Shown piece after piece: positions 1 to 7,037 of a stretch of 11,171 nt of DNA (position 1 is the first letter of the stretch; every line of letters starts with the position of its first letter). The stretch lies in contig JABSRK010000092.1 in assembly GCA_013213915.1 (NCBI GenBank), positions 1 to 11,171 on the forward strand, given 5' to 3'. Position numbers and translations under genes: made by a program. The DNA is from Planctomycetota bacterium. GTDB taxonomy: Bacteria > Planctomycetota > GCA-002687715. Below the pieces are notes generated by a model. It had not been told where the DNA came from and did not search any database. It worked only from the letters and a program-made list of their open reading frames with translations.

Positions 1-1208
1 TACGGTCGACTGCCGATCTGAAGCTCGCGCGCGAGAGCTTCAGCAAGAATCTCGTAGTCGCTCATGGTGTTGTAAAGCTGGGCCGAGCTCCGGAGGAGCC
101 GCTGAGGCGGCGTCGGAAAAGGCCCGATGGGGACCTCGATCCGGTCCTCCTCCCACAGCCGGACTTGCAGCGGGTCCTCGTACAGCGGTGACGGCGGGTT
201 GGCCGGACCCTCGGTCAGGTGCAGAGAGGCGATGGAGCCGATCATCGAATCGGGGCACGGGAGCTCGAGTCCGAGCCGGTCGGCGAGCATGGCGCGCGCT
301 TTCAGCGCGAGATCCCGGTTCGTTCGCATCACATCAGGCCATCCGCCTGGCAGCATCGCGTCCATGACGCGTAGGGCTTCGGGAACGGACAGCCACGCGG
401 TCGGGTCGGTCGTCCCGATCCAGTCGAACTCGTGGCGGAAGCGCGACCGATCGGTCTCCGGCATGTTGGCGCCGTGGCTGATGGTCGAGGGGCGAACCCG
501 TTGGCGCAGATCCTCGCGCACCCACAAGAACGCCGACCCCTTGGGGGCGCAGATCCACTTGTGGCAGTTTCCGGTGTAGTAGGCGGCCCCGAGGCCGTCG
601 AGGTCGAGGGGCAGCATGCCGGGAGCGTGTGCGCCGTCGACCAGCGTGTCGATGCCGCGTGCAGCGAGGTCTTTAACGATACGCGTGAGCGGGAGGACCA
701 GGCCGGTGGCGCTGGTGACGTGGTCTATCAGCAGCAGCCGCGTCCGATCGGTGACCCGGCCCACGACTGCGGTGACGATCTCGTCATCCCCCGTCACCGG
801 AAACGGGATCGGGACCACGACGACCTTGGCTGCTGCTCGTTCCGCGACATAGTCGATGGCGTTGCGGCAGGCGTTGTAAGCGTGGTCCGAGATGAGCAGT
901 TCATCACCGGGCTCCAGGTCCATCGAGCGCAGGACGCAGTTGACCCCTGTCGTTGCGTTGGGAACGAAGGTGAGTCCATCTGCTTCGGCGCCGAGAAAGT
1001 CGGCGAGAGAGTGACGGGCCTCGTCGAGCAGCGGGTAGTAACGGCGGACGAAGAAATCGACGGGCTGGCGTTCCAGGCGCGTGCGCAACTCTGACTGATA
1101 CTGCAAGACCGCGTGGGGGCAGGCGCCGAAGGACCCGTGGTTCAAGAAGACCACTTGTGGATCGAGGACCCAACGGTCGGAGAGAGGAGATCCGCGTTCG
1201 GTGCTCAC
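1..1208 (-). CDS. PLP-dependent class V aminotransferase, isopenicillin-N epimerase-like (3' end outside window)
   Basis: The reading frame is open from the start codon to the window edge (about 402 codons), so only the last few C-terminal residues should be missing. Numbered from the GTG at 1208, visible hallmarks are FLNHGSFG near residues 21-28, NATTG (84-88), the cofactor-nitrogen Asp in DGAHAPG (D191), the Schiff-base Lys in HKW (K217), the WIGTTDPTAW block (263-272) and a late Arg (about R373) in LLRSSAQLYNT. This pattern is that of the fold-type I family annotated as isopenicillin-N epimerase, cysteine desulfurase-like or selenocysteine lyase-like. The true substrate cannot be read from sequence, and no beta-lactam genes are nearby. 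An in-frame ATG at 1229 would add seven residues and overlap the divergent pepE start. I prefer the GTG because it sits 6 nt after a TATCAT box and gives an N-terminus closer to family length. No Shine-Dalgarno is visible for either start. Confidence 0.9.
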   Translation of the reverse strand, partial: MSTERGSPLSDRWVLDPQVVFLNHGSFGACPHAVLQYQSELRTRLERQPVDFFVRRYYPLLDEARHSLADFLGAEADGLTFVPNATTGVNCVLRSMDLEPGDELLISDHAYNACRNAIDYVAERAAAKVVVVPIPFPVTGDDEIVTAVVGRVTDRTRLLLIDHVTSATGLVLPLTRIVKDLAARGIDTLVDGAHAPGMLPLDLDGLGAAYYTGNCHKWICAPKGSAFLWVREDLRQRVRPSTISHGANMPETDRSRFRHEFDWIGTTDPTAWLSVPEALRVMDAMLPGGWPDVMRTNRDLALKARAMLADRLGLELPCPDSMIGSIASLHLTEGPANPPSPLYEDPLQVRLWEEDRIEVPIGPFPTPPQRLLRSSAQLYNTMSDYEILAEALARELQIGSRP

Positions 1209-1213
1209 GTGCG

Positions 1214-1220
1214 TATGATA
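1214..1220. promoter_or_regulatory. Symmetrical TATGATA -10 box between divergent genes
   Basis: TATGAT on the plus strand ends 8 nt before the pepE ATG. TATCAT on the minus strand ends 6 nt before the aminotransferase GTG. Both match the -10 consensus at 5 of 6 positions and share the same seven base pairs. No good -35 is visible on either side. The spacing implies leaderless or nearly leaderless transcripts in both directions. This is predicted from sequence only. Confidence 0.5.
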
Positions 1221-1227
1221 CCGGGTC

Positions 1228-1929
1228 ATGCGCAATCTCCTCCTCAACAGCAGTTCGTCCCTGCATGGCCATGGGTACATGGATCACGTCGAGGACGCGG
1301 TCAGGGAGACCATGGCCGAAGTAGGCACCGTCCTCTTCGTGCCCTGGGCGCTCGACGATCTCGACGCCTACACCTCGACTGTCCGGCAACGGCTCGAGCG
1401 CATGGAGCTGGCGGTTTCGGGGATCCACGAGCACGCCGACCCGATCGCTGCGGTGAACGAGGCGGAGGCCTTGTTCATCGGCGGCGGGAACACGTTCCGA
1501 CTCCTCTTCCGCCTGTATGGCGCCGGAGTCATGCCGGCGATCCGGGCGCGGGTCACCGACGGCATGCCGTACATGGGCAGCAGCGCAGGGTCGAACATGG
1601 CGTGCGCGACGATCATGACGACCAACGACATGCCTATCGTCTACCCTCCGAGCTTCGATGCGTTGCAGCTGGTGTCCTTTCAGATCAACCCGCACTACCT
1701 CGACGCCGACCCCGACTCGACGCACAAGGGTGAGACGCGGGAGGATCGCATCCGCGAGTACCACGAGATGAACGACACGCCGGTCGTGGGTCTCCGTGAG
1801 GGTGCCTGGTTGCGTGTCGTCGGAGACGAGGTGCGTCTCGAGGGGCATCGGGGTGCGCTGATCCTCCGAAGGGGACAGCCTGCGGAGGAGTTCGAGCCAG
1901 GTGCTCGTCTCGACTTCCTCCTCGCATAA
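1228..1929 (+). CDS. pepE: Alpha-aspartyl dipeptidase (peptidase E, family S51)
   Basis: The 233-residue product matches E. coli PepE in length and motif order. PepE is a cytoplasmic serine peptidase that hydrolyses dipeptides with N-terminal aspartate. Visible motifs are LFIGGGNTF (82-90), the nucleophile elbow GSSAGSN with the predicted catalytic Ser at 119, TTNDMPIVYPPSFDAL (131-146) with D134, QINPHY with the predicted catalytic His at 156, and HKGETREDRI (166-175). The elbow reads SSAG where E. coli has WSAG, a small variation. The ATG at 1228 gives the family-typical N-terminus. There is no Shine-Dalgarno, and a TATGAT box lies 8 nt upstream, so a leaderless mRNA is likely. The gene is divergent from the aminotransferase and convergent with the ncRNA and thr genes. 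A strong hairpin follows the stop, but without a U-tract on this strand. Confidence 0.95.
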   Translation: MRNLLLNSSSSLHGHGYMDHVEDAVRETMAEVGTVLFVPWALDDLDAYTSTVRQRLERMELAVSGIHEHADPIAAVNEAEALFIGGGNTFRLLFRLYGAGVMPAIRARVTDGMPYMGSSAGSNMACATIMTTNDMPIVYPPSFDALQLVSFQINPHYLDADPDSTHKGETREDRIREYHEMNDTPVVGLREGAWLRVVGDEVRLEGHRGALILRRGQPAEEFEPGARLDFLLA

Positions 1930-1939
1930 CCGGCGCCGC

Positions 1940-1972
1940 AACAAAAGACGCCGCGCCAAACGGCGCGGCGTC
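1940..1972 (-). terminator. Intrinsic terminator, minus strand
   Basis: A perfect 11-bp GC-rich stem (1947-1957 with 1962-1972) closes a 4-nt loop. On the minus strand it is followed directly by TTTTGTT (1946-1940), a classic intrinsic terminator for leftward transcripts. On the plus strand the same hairpin lies 17 nt after the pepE stop but has no U-tract, so it may help stabilise or weakly terminate pepE mRNA. The U-tract side shows that the main client transcript comes from the right, namely the ncRNA and/or thrC read-through. Confidence 0.85.
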
Positions 1973-2037
1973 GCGGTCCCGAGCATGGCTCGAGGGTGAT
2001 CGGTTGAGGTTATCCTCAGTGCCGCCGGCGCTGCGTT

Positions 2038-2082
2038 CCACCCCCCAGTGTAATACGCGCCAGGCGGCGCCCCACCCCCCAG
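2038..2082 (-). repeat. Two direct copies of CTGGGGGGTGG inside the predicted ncRNA
   Basis: Identical 11-mers lie at 2072-2082 and 2038-2048 (read on the minus strand), 34 nt apart. In the proposed fold the second copy sits in the loop of the 11-bp helix, and the first overlaps the G-rich strand of the long-range helix. The long G-runs could pair with C-rich targets or contribute to a G-quadruplex. Confidence 0.6.
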
Positions 2083-2178
2083 CCCTGCTTCAGGGCTCCT
2101 TCCCCTTGGTCCTCTCGTCGCAAGGCCGAGGCCTCGCTCAGAGCGACTCTGTGCAGAAGCCTACGGGCAAGCGCGCGC

Positions 2179-2208
2179 CTTATAAAACAAGATTTCTAAA
2201 TTAGGCAA
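2179..2208 (-). promoter_or_regulatory. Sigma-70-type promoter for the ncRNA
   Basis: On the minus strand TTGCCT (2208-2203) and TATAAG (2184-2179, 5 of 6 matches) are separated by 18 nt; reading TTATAA as the -10 gives 17 nt. The spacer is strikingly AT-rich in an otherwise GC-rich window. The element starts 14 bp after the thrC stop, so it does not serve thrC. The predicted transcription start is near 2172. Confidence 0.65.
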
Positions 2209-2221
2209 CGATGTCGCGGCC

Positions 2222-3505
2222 TCACCGGAGAAGGCGCCGCACGTCTTCGAGGGTCCCGTCGGACGCGACGGGAGGGTTGGCAGCAGCGCCGGGATCGATG
2301 CTCTCGAGTTGGTCCTGATGGAAACGGACGACGGTGTCCGGGTCCTTCAGGAGATGTCCGGTGAGGATGCCGCAAACGCTTTCATTCGGCTGTATAACCC
2401 CACCCTGAATGAGTTTGCGGACGCCGGCCACCGTCGCGCAGGAGGCTGGCTCGGCGCCGATACCGGCGGCATCGACCCGCGCCTTGGCGTCGAGGATTTC
2501 CTGGTCGGAGACCTGTTCCACGACCCCGTTCAGAGACTGGATGCCACGCAGGCTCTTGCGCCATGACACCGGGGCTCCGATCTGGATGGCCGTGGCCAGG
2601 GTGTTCGCTTTCAGCGGCTGAACATCCGTCCCGTCGTGCCAGGCGGTGTACAGGGGGTTGGCCCCCTCCGCCTGGATGACCGCTATTCGCGGGAGGTGAT
2701 CGATGAGTCCGAGGTCGCGCAGCTCCAGCAGGCCCTTCGCGATGGCGGTGTTGTTGCCCAGGTTGCCCCCTGGCAGGGCGATCCAGTCGGGGGCGCTCCA
2801 GCGGAGGTCCTGCATCAGTTCCAGGGCGATGGCCTTTTGCCCCTCGATGCGAAAGGGGTTCACGGAGTTGAGGAGGTAGATCCCCTCATCTACACAGACA
2901 CGTTCGACGAGCTCCATGGCGGCGTCGAAGTCACCTGGGATCTGGATGGTGCGGGCGCCGTACGCCAGGGCCTGTGACAGCTTGCCGAACGCGATCTTGC
3001 CCTCGGGGATGAACACGAACGCACGCATTCCAGCCTGGGCAGCGTATGCCGCCATGGAGGCTGAGGTGTTCCCCGTTGACGCACACGCAACGCGATCACA
3101 GCCCAGCTTCTTGGCCATGCTGACGCCCACCGTCATGCCTCGGTCCTTGAACGACCCGGTCGGGTTCTCGCCTTCGTGCTTCAGACGGAGATTGGCCCCG
3201 CCGGTGAAGTCCTGAAGCGAACTCGCGTCATACAACGGTGTGTTGCCCTCACCCTTCGTCACGACTTCGTCCGGTGACAATGGGAGAACGATCTCTCGAA
3301 AGCGCCATACGCCAGACACATCTGCGGGGATGAACGAGGATCTCCGGGCGTCGAAGGTCTCGAGCAACGGCTTCCGGTTGGCCGCTGCAAGCGTGGTGAT
3401 GACATCGAGGGTGCCCGAACAGTCGCAGCGGTAGCGGACCTCGTCACCGCGGTGCATCGTGTCGCACTCGACACACTTCAACCGCCAGGGGATCGGTCCG
3501 CTCAT
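2222..3505 (-). CDS. thrC: Threonine synthase
   Basis: This 427-residue PLP enzyme converts O-phosphohomoserine to threonine plus phosphate, the last step of the pathway. The N-terminus holds a zinc-ribbon-like Cys pattern (C11, C14, C27, C29). Fold-type II hallmarks follow: KGEGNTPLYDA (84-94), ENPTGSFKDRGM with the predicted PLP Lys at 120, STGNTSAS (143-150), the phosphate-binding LPGGNLGNN (244-252) and TGHLLKDP (382-389). The frame stays open upstream to 3793, but the ATG at 3505 gives the family start and overlaps the thrB stop in an ATGA junction, so translation is probably coupled. The C-terminal 25 or so residues after the core look like a lineage-specific tail. The gene is followed 14 bp later by a separate promoter for the ncRNA. 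Confidence 0.96.
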   Translation of the reverse strand: MSGPIPWRLKCVECDTMHRGDEVRYRCDCSGTLDVITTLAAANRKPLLETFDARRSSFIPADVSGVWRFREIVLPLSPDEVVTKGEGNTPLYDASSLQDFTGGANLRLKHEGENPTGSFKDRGMTVGVSMAKKLGCDRVACASTGNTSASMAAYAAQAGMRAFVFIPEGKIAFGKLSQALAYGARTIQIPGDFDAAMELVERVCVDEGIYLLNSVNPFRIEGQKAIALELMQDLRWSAPDWIALPGGNLGNNTAIAKGLLELRDLGLIDHLPRIAVIQAEGANPLYTAWHDGTDVQPLKANTLATAIQIGAPVSWRKSLRGIQSLNGVVEQVSDQEILDAKARVDAAGIGAEPASCATVAGVRKLIQGGVIQPNESVCGILTGHLLKDPDTVVRFHQDQLESIDPGAAANPPVASDGTLEDVRRLLR

Positions 3506-4434
3506 CGAGTGCGCGCTCCTGGCGAGTCGGCGGAACCGACATGGGCGTGGGAATCCAGACCGGCCTTGGCGAACGCTTCGCGCATGGCCGAAGCGACACG
3601 CGTGGATGTCTCGGCCCCGTGACAGAAAGCGAATACGGACGGGCCCGATCCGCTGATTGAACTCGCAAGGGCACCGGCGTCCCGGGCTGACTGCATCACG
3701 TCCTCGCATCCGGGGATCAGCGGTGCGCGAGCGGGGACGTGGAGTCGATCGTCTACCGCGCGCGCCAGCAGCCCGAGGTCGTTCGAAAAGCACGCCGTGA
3801 CAAACGCGGCGAGGCGTCCTGAGTTGAAGGTGGCGTCGGTCAACGGCACGTTCTTGGGGAGGGCCTCGCGTGCGCGTCGCGTCTCGAGTTCGAAGTCGGG
3901 GGTCGCGACGACGGCGAGGAGGCCTTCGGGGACAGGGAGACGCACGATGTCGAGGGGGTCGACCGACAGGACCAGGACCAGCCCGCCGAGCAGCGACGGT
4001 GCGACGTTATCGGCGTGGCGTCCCGAGACCGCGGCTTCGGCGTCAACGCATGCGGCGACGAGCTCCGACCGTCGGAGAGGCGATCCGATGAGGGCGTTGA
4101 CGGCGCACGCAGCGGCGGCGGCGCTGGCTGCCGAGCTGCCGAGCCCTGATCCGATGGGCATGCCCTTGTCGATGTCCAGTTCGATGCCGACGTCGATGCC
4201 AGCGCGACGGAGCGTCGCCATCGCGGCGATCCCCGCTGTATTGCGTTCGGCCTCGGTGGGCAGGCGCCCGTCGTCGCCGATTTGGCTCGCGATGCGGACT
4301 CCCGATGCACCCATGAGGCGCGCGGTCACACGATCGCACGGAGCCGGCAGGGCCAGCCCCAGCAGGTCGAATCCCGGACCGAGATTGGCGATGGTGGCCG
4401 GCGCAGTGGCCGTCACGGAGGGGGCTTCGGTCAT
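3502..4434 (-). CDS. thrB: Homoserine kinase (GHMP family)
   Basis: The 310-residue product has the length of E. coli ThrB (about 309) and phosphorylates homoserine with ATP to feed ThrC. Motifs are PATIANLGPGFD (12-23), the ATP-binding GHMP loop PIGSGLGSSAAS (93-104), GRHADNVAPSLLGG (138-151), LHVPARAPLIPG (231-242) and the C-terminal glycine motif SGSGPSVFAF (261-270). The ATG at 4434 overlaps the thrA stop in an ATGA junction, and its own TGA overlaps the thrC ATG in the same way. This tight packing points to one polycistronic, translationally coupled mRNA. No unusual features are seen. Confidence 0.96.
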   Translation of the reverse strand: MTEAPSVTATAPATIANLGPGFDLLGLALPAPCDRVTARLMGASGVRIASQIGDDGRLPTEAERNTAGIAAMATLRRAGIDVGIELDIDKGMPIGSGLGSSAASAAAAACAVNALIGSPLRRSELVAACVDAEAAVSGRHADNVAPSLLGGLVLVLSVDPLDIVRLPVPEGLLAVVATPDFELETRRAREALPKNVPLTDATFNSGRLAAFVTACFSNDLGLLARAVDDRLHVPARAPLIPGCEDVMQSARDAGALASSISGSGPSVFAFCHGAETSTRVASAMREAFAKAGLDSHAHVGSADSPGARTR

Positions 4435-6956
4435 GGACGAGAGCCCCCCCTTGTGTCCGCGCGCTCGGCGGCGATGCGCAGAACGTCGCCAAGCACGGCC
4501 ATCGCCGTCACGTCGATTCCGGCGCCAGGTCCGGTGATGACGAGCGGCCGCTCGTCGTAGCGATCCGAGGTAAAGACCAGCATGTTGTCGGTACCGGTCA
4601 GGTTACCGAGGTTCGAGGAAGCCGGGACTTCGCGGAGGCCGACGTCTGCACGACCATCCTCGACGCGGGCCACGTAGCGCAGGACGGCGCCCCGTGAGCC
4701 CGCATCAGCGAGGCGCTGCGCGATCGCGTCGTCGTGCCCGCGGAGTGCTGCGATGACTGCGTCCGGGTCTCCCTCGGGCAGGTCGGCGATGAACGGTTCC
4801 CTTTCCGGGGTGGCGTCGTCCCGCAGCAGGCCCGCCAGGCGGCCGAGGATCAACGCTTTGCGTGCGACATCCTCGCCGCCGAGATCAATAGCGGGGTCGG
4901 GCTCGGTGTACCCGCGCTGTACCGCGTCCGCCACGGCCTCCGACAGCTTCTTGCCCGCCTCGAGCTCTGCGATGACGAAGGCCAGGGTCCCGGAGAGACA
5001 GCCCTCGATGCGTCGAGGAACGTCGCCCGTTGCGATGAGCATCTCGAGCGTGTCGACGACGGGGAGCCCCGCCCCGACGGTCGCCTCCGCGCGGACGCGG
5101 CGGCCGTGTTCTCTGGCGCCGCTCATGAGCGCACGAAAACGCTCCGGCGGCCCCGCGAGGGGCCGTTTGTTCGCGGTCACGACGTCGACTCCGTTGGCGA
5201 ACGCGGCGTCGAACAGTTCGGTATCGAGGTCGGCGTCTGATGCGTCGATCAGGATAGGCCGCGCGAGCCTGTATTCCGTCGCGGCGCGGAGCATGCTGAC
5301 CGGGTCGTCGTGCGCGACGCAGCCAGGGAGGCTGGCGATGGACGCGCCGCCCTGCTTTGCCTCGCTGACTGCTTGCAGCCGTTCGTTGGCGAGCCCGAGA
5401 GGATCGAGCAGATAGCCGCTGCGATCGCAGACAGCCACGATGCGTGCGTCGAGCCCGAGGCGGTCGAGGATCGCATCATGACGACGGCGCAGGAGGCCGG
5501 CGAAGCCTCGTCCGATACTGCCGAACCCGAGCAGCAGCAGATCAAGTCGCCTCGTCCCGGCTTCGCCTGGATCGATCCGATCAAGCCCGAATTCGTGGTG
5601 CAAGGCGCGCACGGCGTCTTCCACGTCTCGATGCGTCACTGCGAGCGAGACATTCAGTTCGGAGGATCCTTGCGCGATGGCGAGGATGTTGATGCCATCG
5701 TTTGCGAGGGCGCCACAGACGCGGGCGGCGACACCTGGGGTGTGCGCCATGCCGAGGCCGACGGCCGCGACGAGGGCAACTCCGCGCTGCACGACGACTT
5801 CCTCTACATCGCCGTGGGTGAGGTCGTCGCGGAACGCACGCTTGAGCGAGACCTCAGCGCGATCCGCGTCGCCACGCGACACGGCGAGGCAGATGGAGGA
5901 CTCGGAGCTCGACTGGCTGATCATCGTCACGCTGATGTCGTCGTGTGCGAGGGCGCCGAACACGCGCGAGGCGATACCCGGAACGCCAGCCATCCCCTTG
6001 CCCTCGACCGACACGAGCGCCTGATCCGTGATGGCGCTCACGCCCTTCACGGGGTGTGATCCGCGCGTGAGGCGGCCGTCGATGACCGTCCCGGGCGCGT
6101 CGGGGTCGAGGGTGCTCTTGATGTGGACGGGGATCTGGCGCCCGGCGACAGGGATGATCGTTCGTTGGTGTAGGACCTTGGCTCCGTAGTACGAGAGCTC
6201 ACCCGCTTCCCGGTAGTTGAGTTGGGCGACGGGGCGAGCTTCCGGAACGATTCGGGGATCGGCGCTGTAGACGCCTTCCACGTCTGTCCAGATAACGACC
6301 TCGTCCGCTCCGAGCGCGCCGGCGATGAACGTTGCCGAGTAGTCGGACCCACCACGCCCGAGGGTCGTCGTGCTGCCGTCGGGGGCGCGTCCGCAAAATC
6401 CCGTCACGACGGGTATCTGGCCAGCGTCGAGCAAGGGGCGCAGAGCTGCATGGACCCGCGTGTCCGCGATGCCGTGTAGCGGTGTCGCTTGCCCGAAACG
6501 ACCGTCCGTTTCCAGGAACTCGTCAGCGTCGATGGCCACCGCGTCGGCGCCGTTCGAAACAAGGGCGCCCGCCAGGAGCCGTACGGCGAGCTTCTCCCCG
6601 AGGGACACGATGGCGTCGTGGGTGCGCTGGCTGCCGTCGCGCAAGGTCGCGGCCGCGTAGAGTCGCTCTTCGAGCGCGTCGAGCAGCGGCGCCAGCGCGT
6701 CCGCTCCCATGCCCACCTGCTCTGCGAGCGCGACGTGGACACCCTGCAGTTCCTCCAGGGGTGCGAGACCGGCGGCGTCACCCAGCCCGGCTGCCGTGGC
6801 CAACGCGACGAGCGCGTCCGTTACCCCGTCCACCGCCGAACTTACGACGACGATCGACGTCCCCGAACTCGCTCCTGCGACGAGCTCCGCGCAGCGGCGG
6901 ATACAGACGCCGTCGCCGACGCTCGTTCCCCCGAACTTGTGGACCTCCATCTGCAT
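4431..6956 (-). CDS. thrA: Bifunctional aspartate kinase / homoserine dehydrogenase
   Basis: The product is about 841 residues from this start (E. coli ThrA about 820) and catalyses the first and third steps from aspartate to threonine. Numbering from 6956: aspartate kinase with KFGGTSVGDG (7-16), SLGEKLAVRLLAG (118-130) and TTTLGRGGSDYSAT (196-209); two ACT-like regulatory segments (about 305-455), the usual site of feedback control by threonine; then homoserine dehydrogenase with the dinucleotide loop GFGSIGRG (477-484), TANKRPL (594-600, K597), EATVGAGLPVV (624-634) and GYTEPDPAIDLGGEDVARK ending at the second conserved Lys (K700). I chose ATG 6956 because it fits the family N-terminus. 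ATG 6950 is equally good for homology, and ATG 6986 (851 residues) has a GGAGG 4 nt upstream but sits in a hairpin loop. The first codons of thrB overlap its stop. Confidence 0.95.
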   Translation of the reverse strand: MQMEVHKFGGTSVGDGVCIRRCAELVAGASSGTSIVVVSSAVDGVTDALVALATAAGLGDAAGLAPLEELQGVHVALAEQVGMGADALAPLLDALEERLYAAATLRDGSQRTHDAIVSLGEKLAVRLLAGALVSNGADAVAIDADEFLETDGRFGQATPLHGIADTRVHAALRPLLDAGQIPVVTGFCGRAPDGSTTTLGRGGSDYSATFIAGALGADEVVIWTDVEGVYSADPRIVPEARPVAQLNYREAGELSYYGAKVLHQRTIIPVAGRQIPVHIKSTLDPDAPGTVIDGRLTRGSHPVKGVSAITDQALVSVEGKGMAGVPGIASRVFGALAHDDISVTMISQSSSESSICLAVSRGDADRAEVSLKRAFRDDLTHGDVEEVVVQRGVALVAAVGLGMAHTPGVAARVCGALANDGINILAIAQGSSELNVSLAVTHRDVEDAVRALHHEFGLDRIDPGEAGTRRLDLLLLGFGSIGRGFAGLLRRRHDAILDRLGLDARIVAVCDRSGYLLDPLGLANERLQAVSEAKQGGASIASLPGCVAHDDPVSMLRAATEYRLARPILIDASDADLDTELFDAAFANGVDVVTANKRPLAGPPERFRALMSGAREHGRRVRAEATVGAGLPVVDTLEMLIATGDVPRRIEGCLSGTLAFVIAELEAGKKLSEAVADAVQRGYTEPDPAIDLGGEDVARKALILGRLAGLLRDDATPEREPFIADLPEGDPDAVIAALRGHDDAIAQRLADAGSRGAVLRYVARVEDGRADVGLREVPASSNLGNLTGTDNMLVFTSDRYDERPLVITGPGAGIDVTAMAVLGDVLRIAAERADTRGGSRP

Positions 6957-6964
6957 GGCACGGG

Positions 6965-6970
6965 ATTGTA
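6965..6970 (-). promoter_or_regulatory. TACAAT -10-like box before thrA
   Basis: TACAAT lies 8 nt upstream of the ATG at 6956, with no recognisable -35 at 16-18 nt. It is the right distance for transcription to start at or next to that ATG, which would give thrA a second, leaderless start within the cluster. It falls inside the reading frame if translation begins at 6986. Confidence 0.4.
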
Positions 6971-6975
6971 TGCGC

Positions 6976-6992
6976 GGCGGGGTCATCCCGCC
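6976..6992 (-). promoter_or_regulatory. Hairpin holding the upstream thrA ATG in its loop
   Basis: A 6-bp all-GC stem (6976-6981 with 6987-6992) closes a 5-nt loop that contains the ATG at 6986, and its 5' strand adjoins the GGAGG. On a read-through mRNA from murQ this would hide the upstream start. It is short and could be chance in GC-rich DNA. Confidence 0.3.
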
Positions 6993-7037
6993 TCCGCTCC
7001 CGGCCGCGCCGCCAATCCCGGACGAGGGCCGCGGGTC

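Larger units (their letters stand above)
1940..2172 (-). ncRNA. Unrecognised structured small RNA between thrC and pepE
   Basis: No convincing protein gene occupies this stretch. A promoter (2179-2208) and an intrinsic terminator (1940-1972) on the same strand bracket about 230 nt. Helices visible by eye are 2139-2143/2147-2151 (5 bp), 2104-2108/2121-2125 (5 bp), 2081-2087/2091-2097 (7 bp), 2021-2031/2057-2068 (11 bp with one bulged base), 2005-2009/2014-2018 (5 bp, 4-nt loop), about 1980-1984/1988-1992, and the terminator stem. A longer-range helix 1992-1998/2073-2079 (7 bp with one wobble) would enclose the 11-bp helix and the next hairpin; it shares position 1992 with the hairpin beside it. 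I see no RNase P, tmRNA or SRP hallmark sequences. Length, isolated promoter and terminator resemble a 6S-type RNA, but I could not draw the 6S closing stem and central bubble. Transcript ends are estimates. Confidence 0.6.

Noticed and set aside
432..1094. A 220-codon open frame on the plus strand
   Set aside because: It lies antisense to the aminotransferase, whose conserved motifs continue throughout; its own translation shows no family pattern.
904..1986. A 360-codon open frame on the minus strand
   Set aside because: It runs through pepE on the opposite strand and into the aminotransferase in another frame, and is Arg-rich nonsense typical of GC-rich shadow frames.
1940..2172. The ncRNA as a 6S RNA, RNase P RNA, tmRNA or SRP RNA
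   Set aside because: The hallmark sequences of RNase P, tmRNA and SRP are absent, and I could not form the 6S closing stem with central bubble. 6S remains possible and needs a covariance-model test.
2004..2204. A 66-codon open frame on the plus strand in the thrC-pepE gap
   Set aside because: It has no ribosome binding site, is antisense to the predicted ncRNA, and its Pro/Ser-rich translation shows no domain.
3506..3793. N-terminal extension of threonine synthase
   Set aside because: These residues overlap thrB coding sequence and resemble no threonine synthase; the ATGA junction at 3502-3505 marks the real start.
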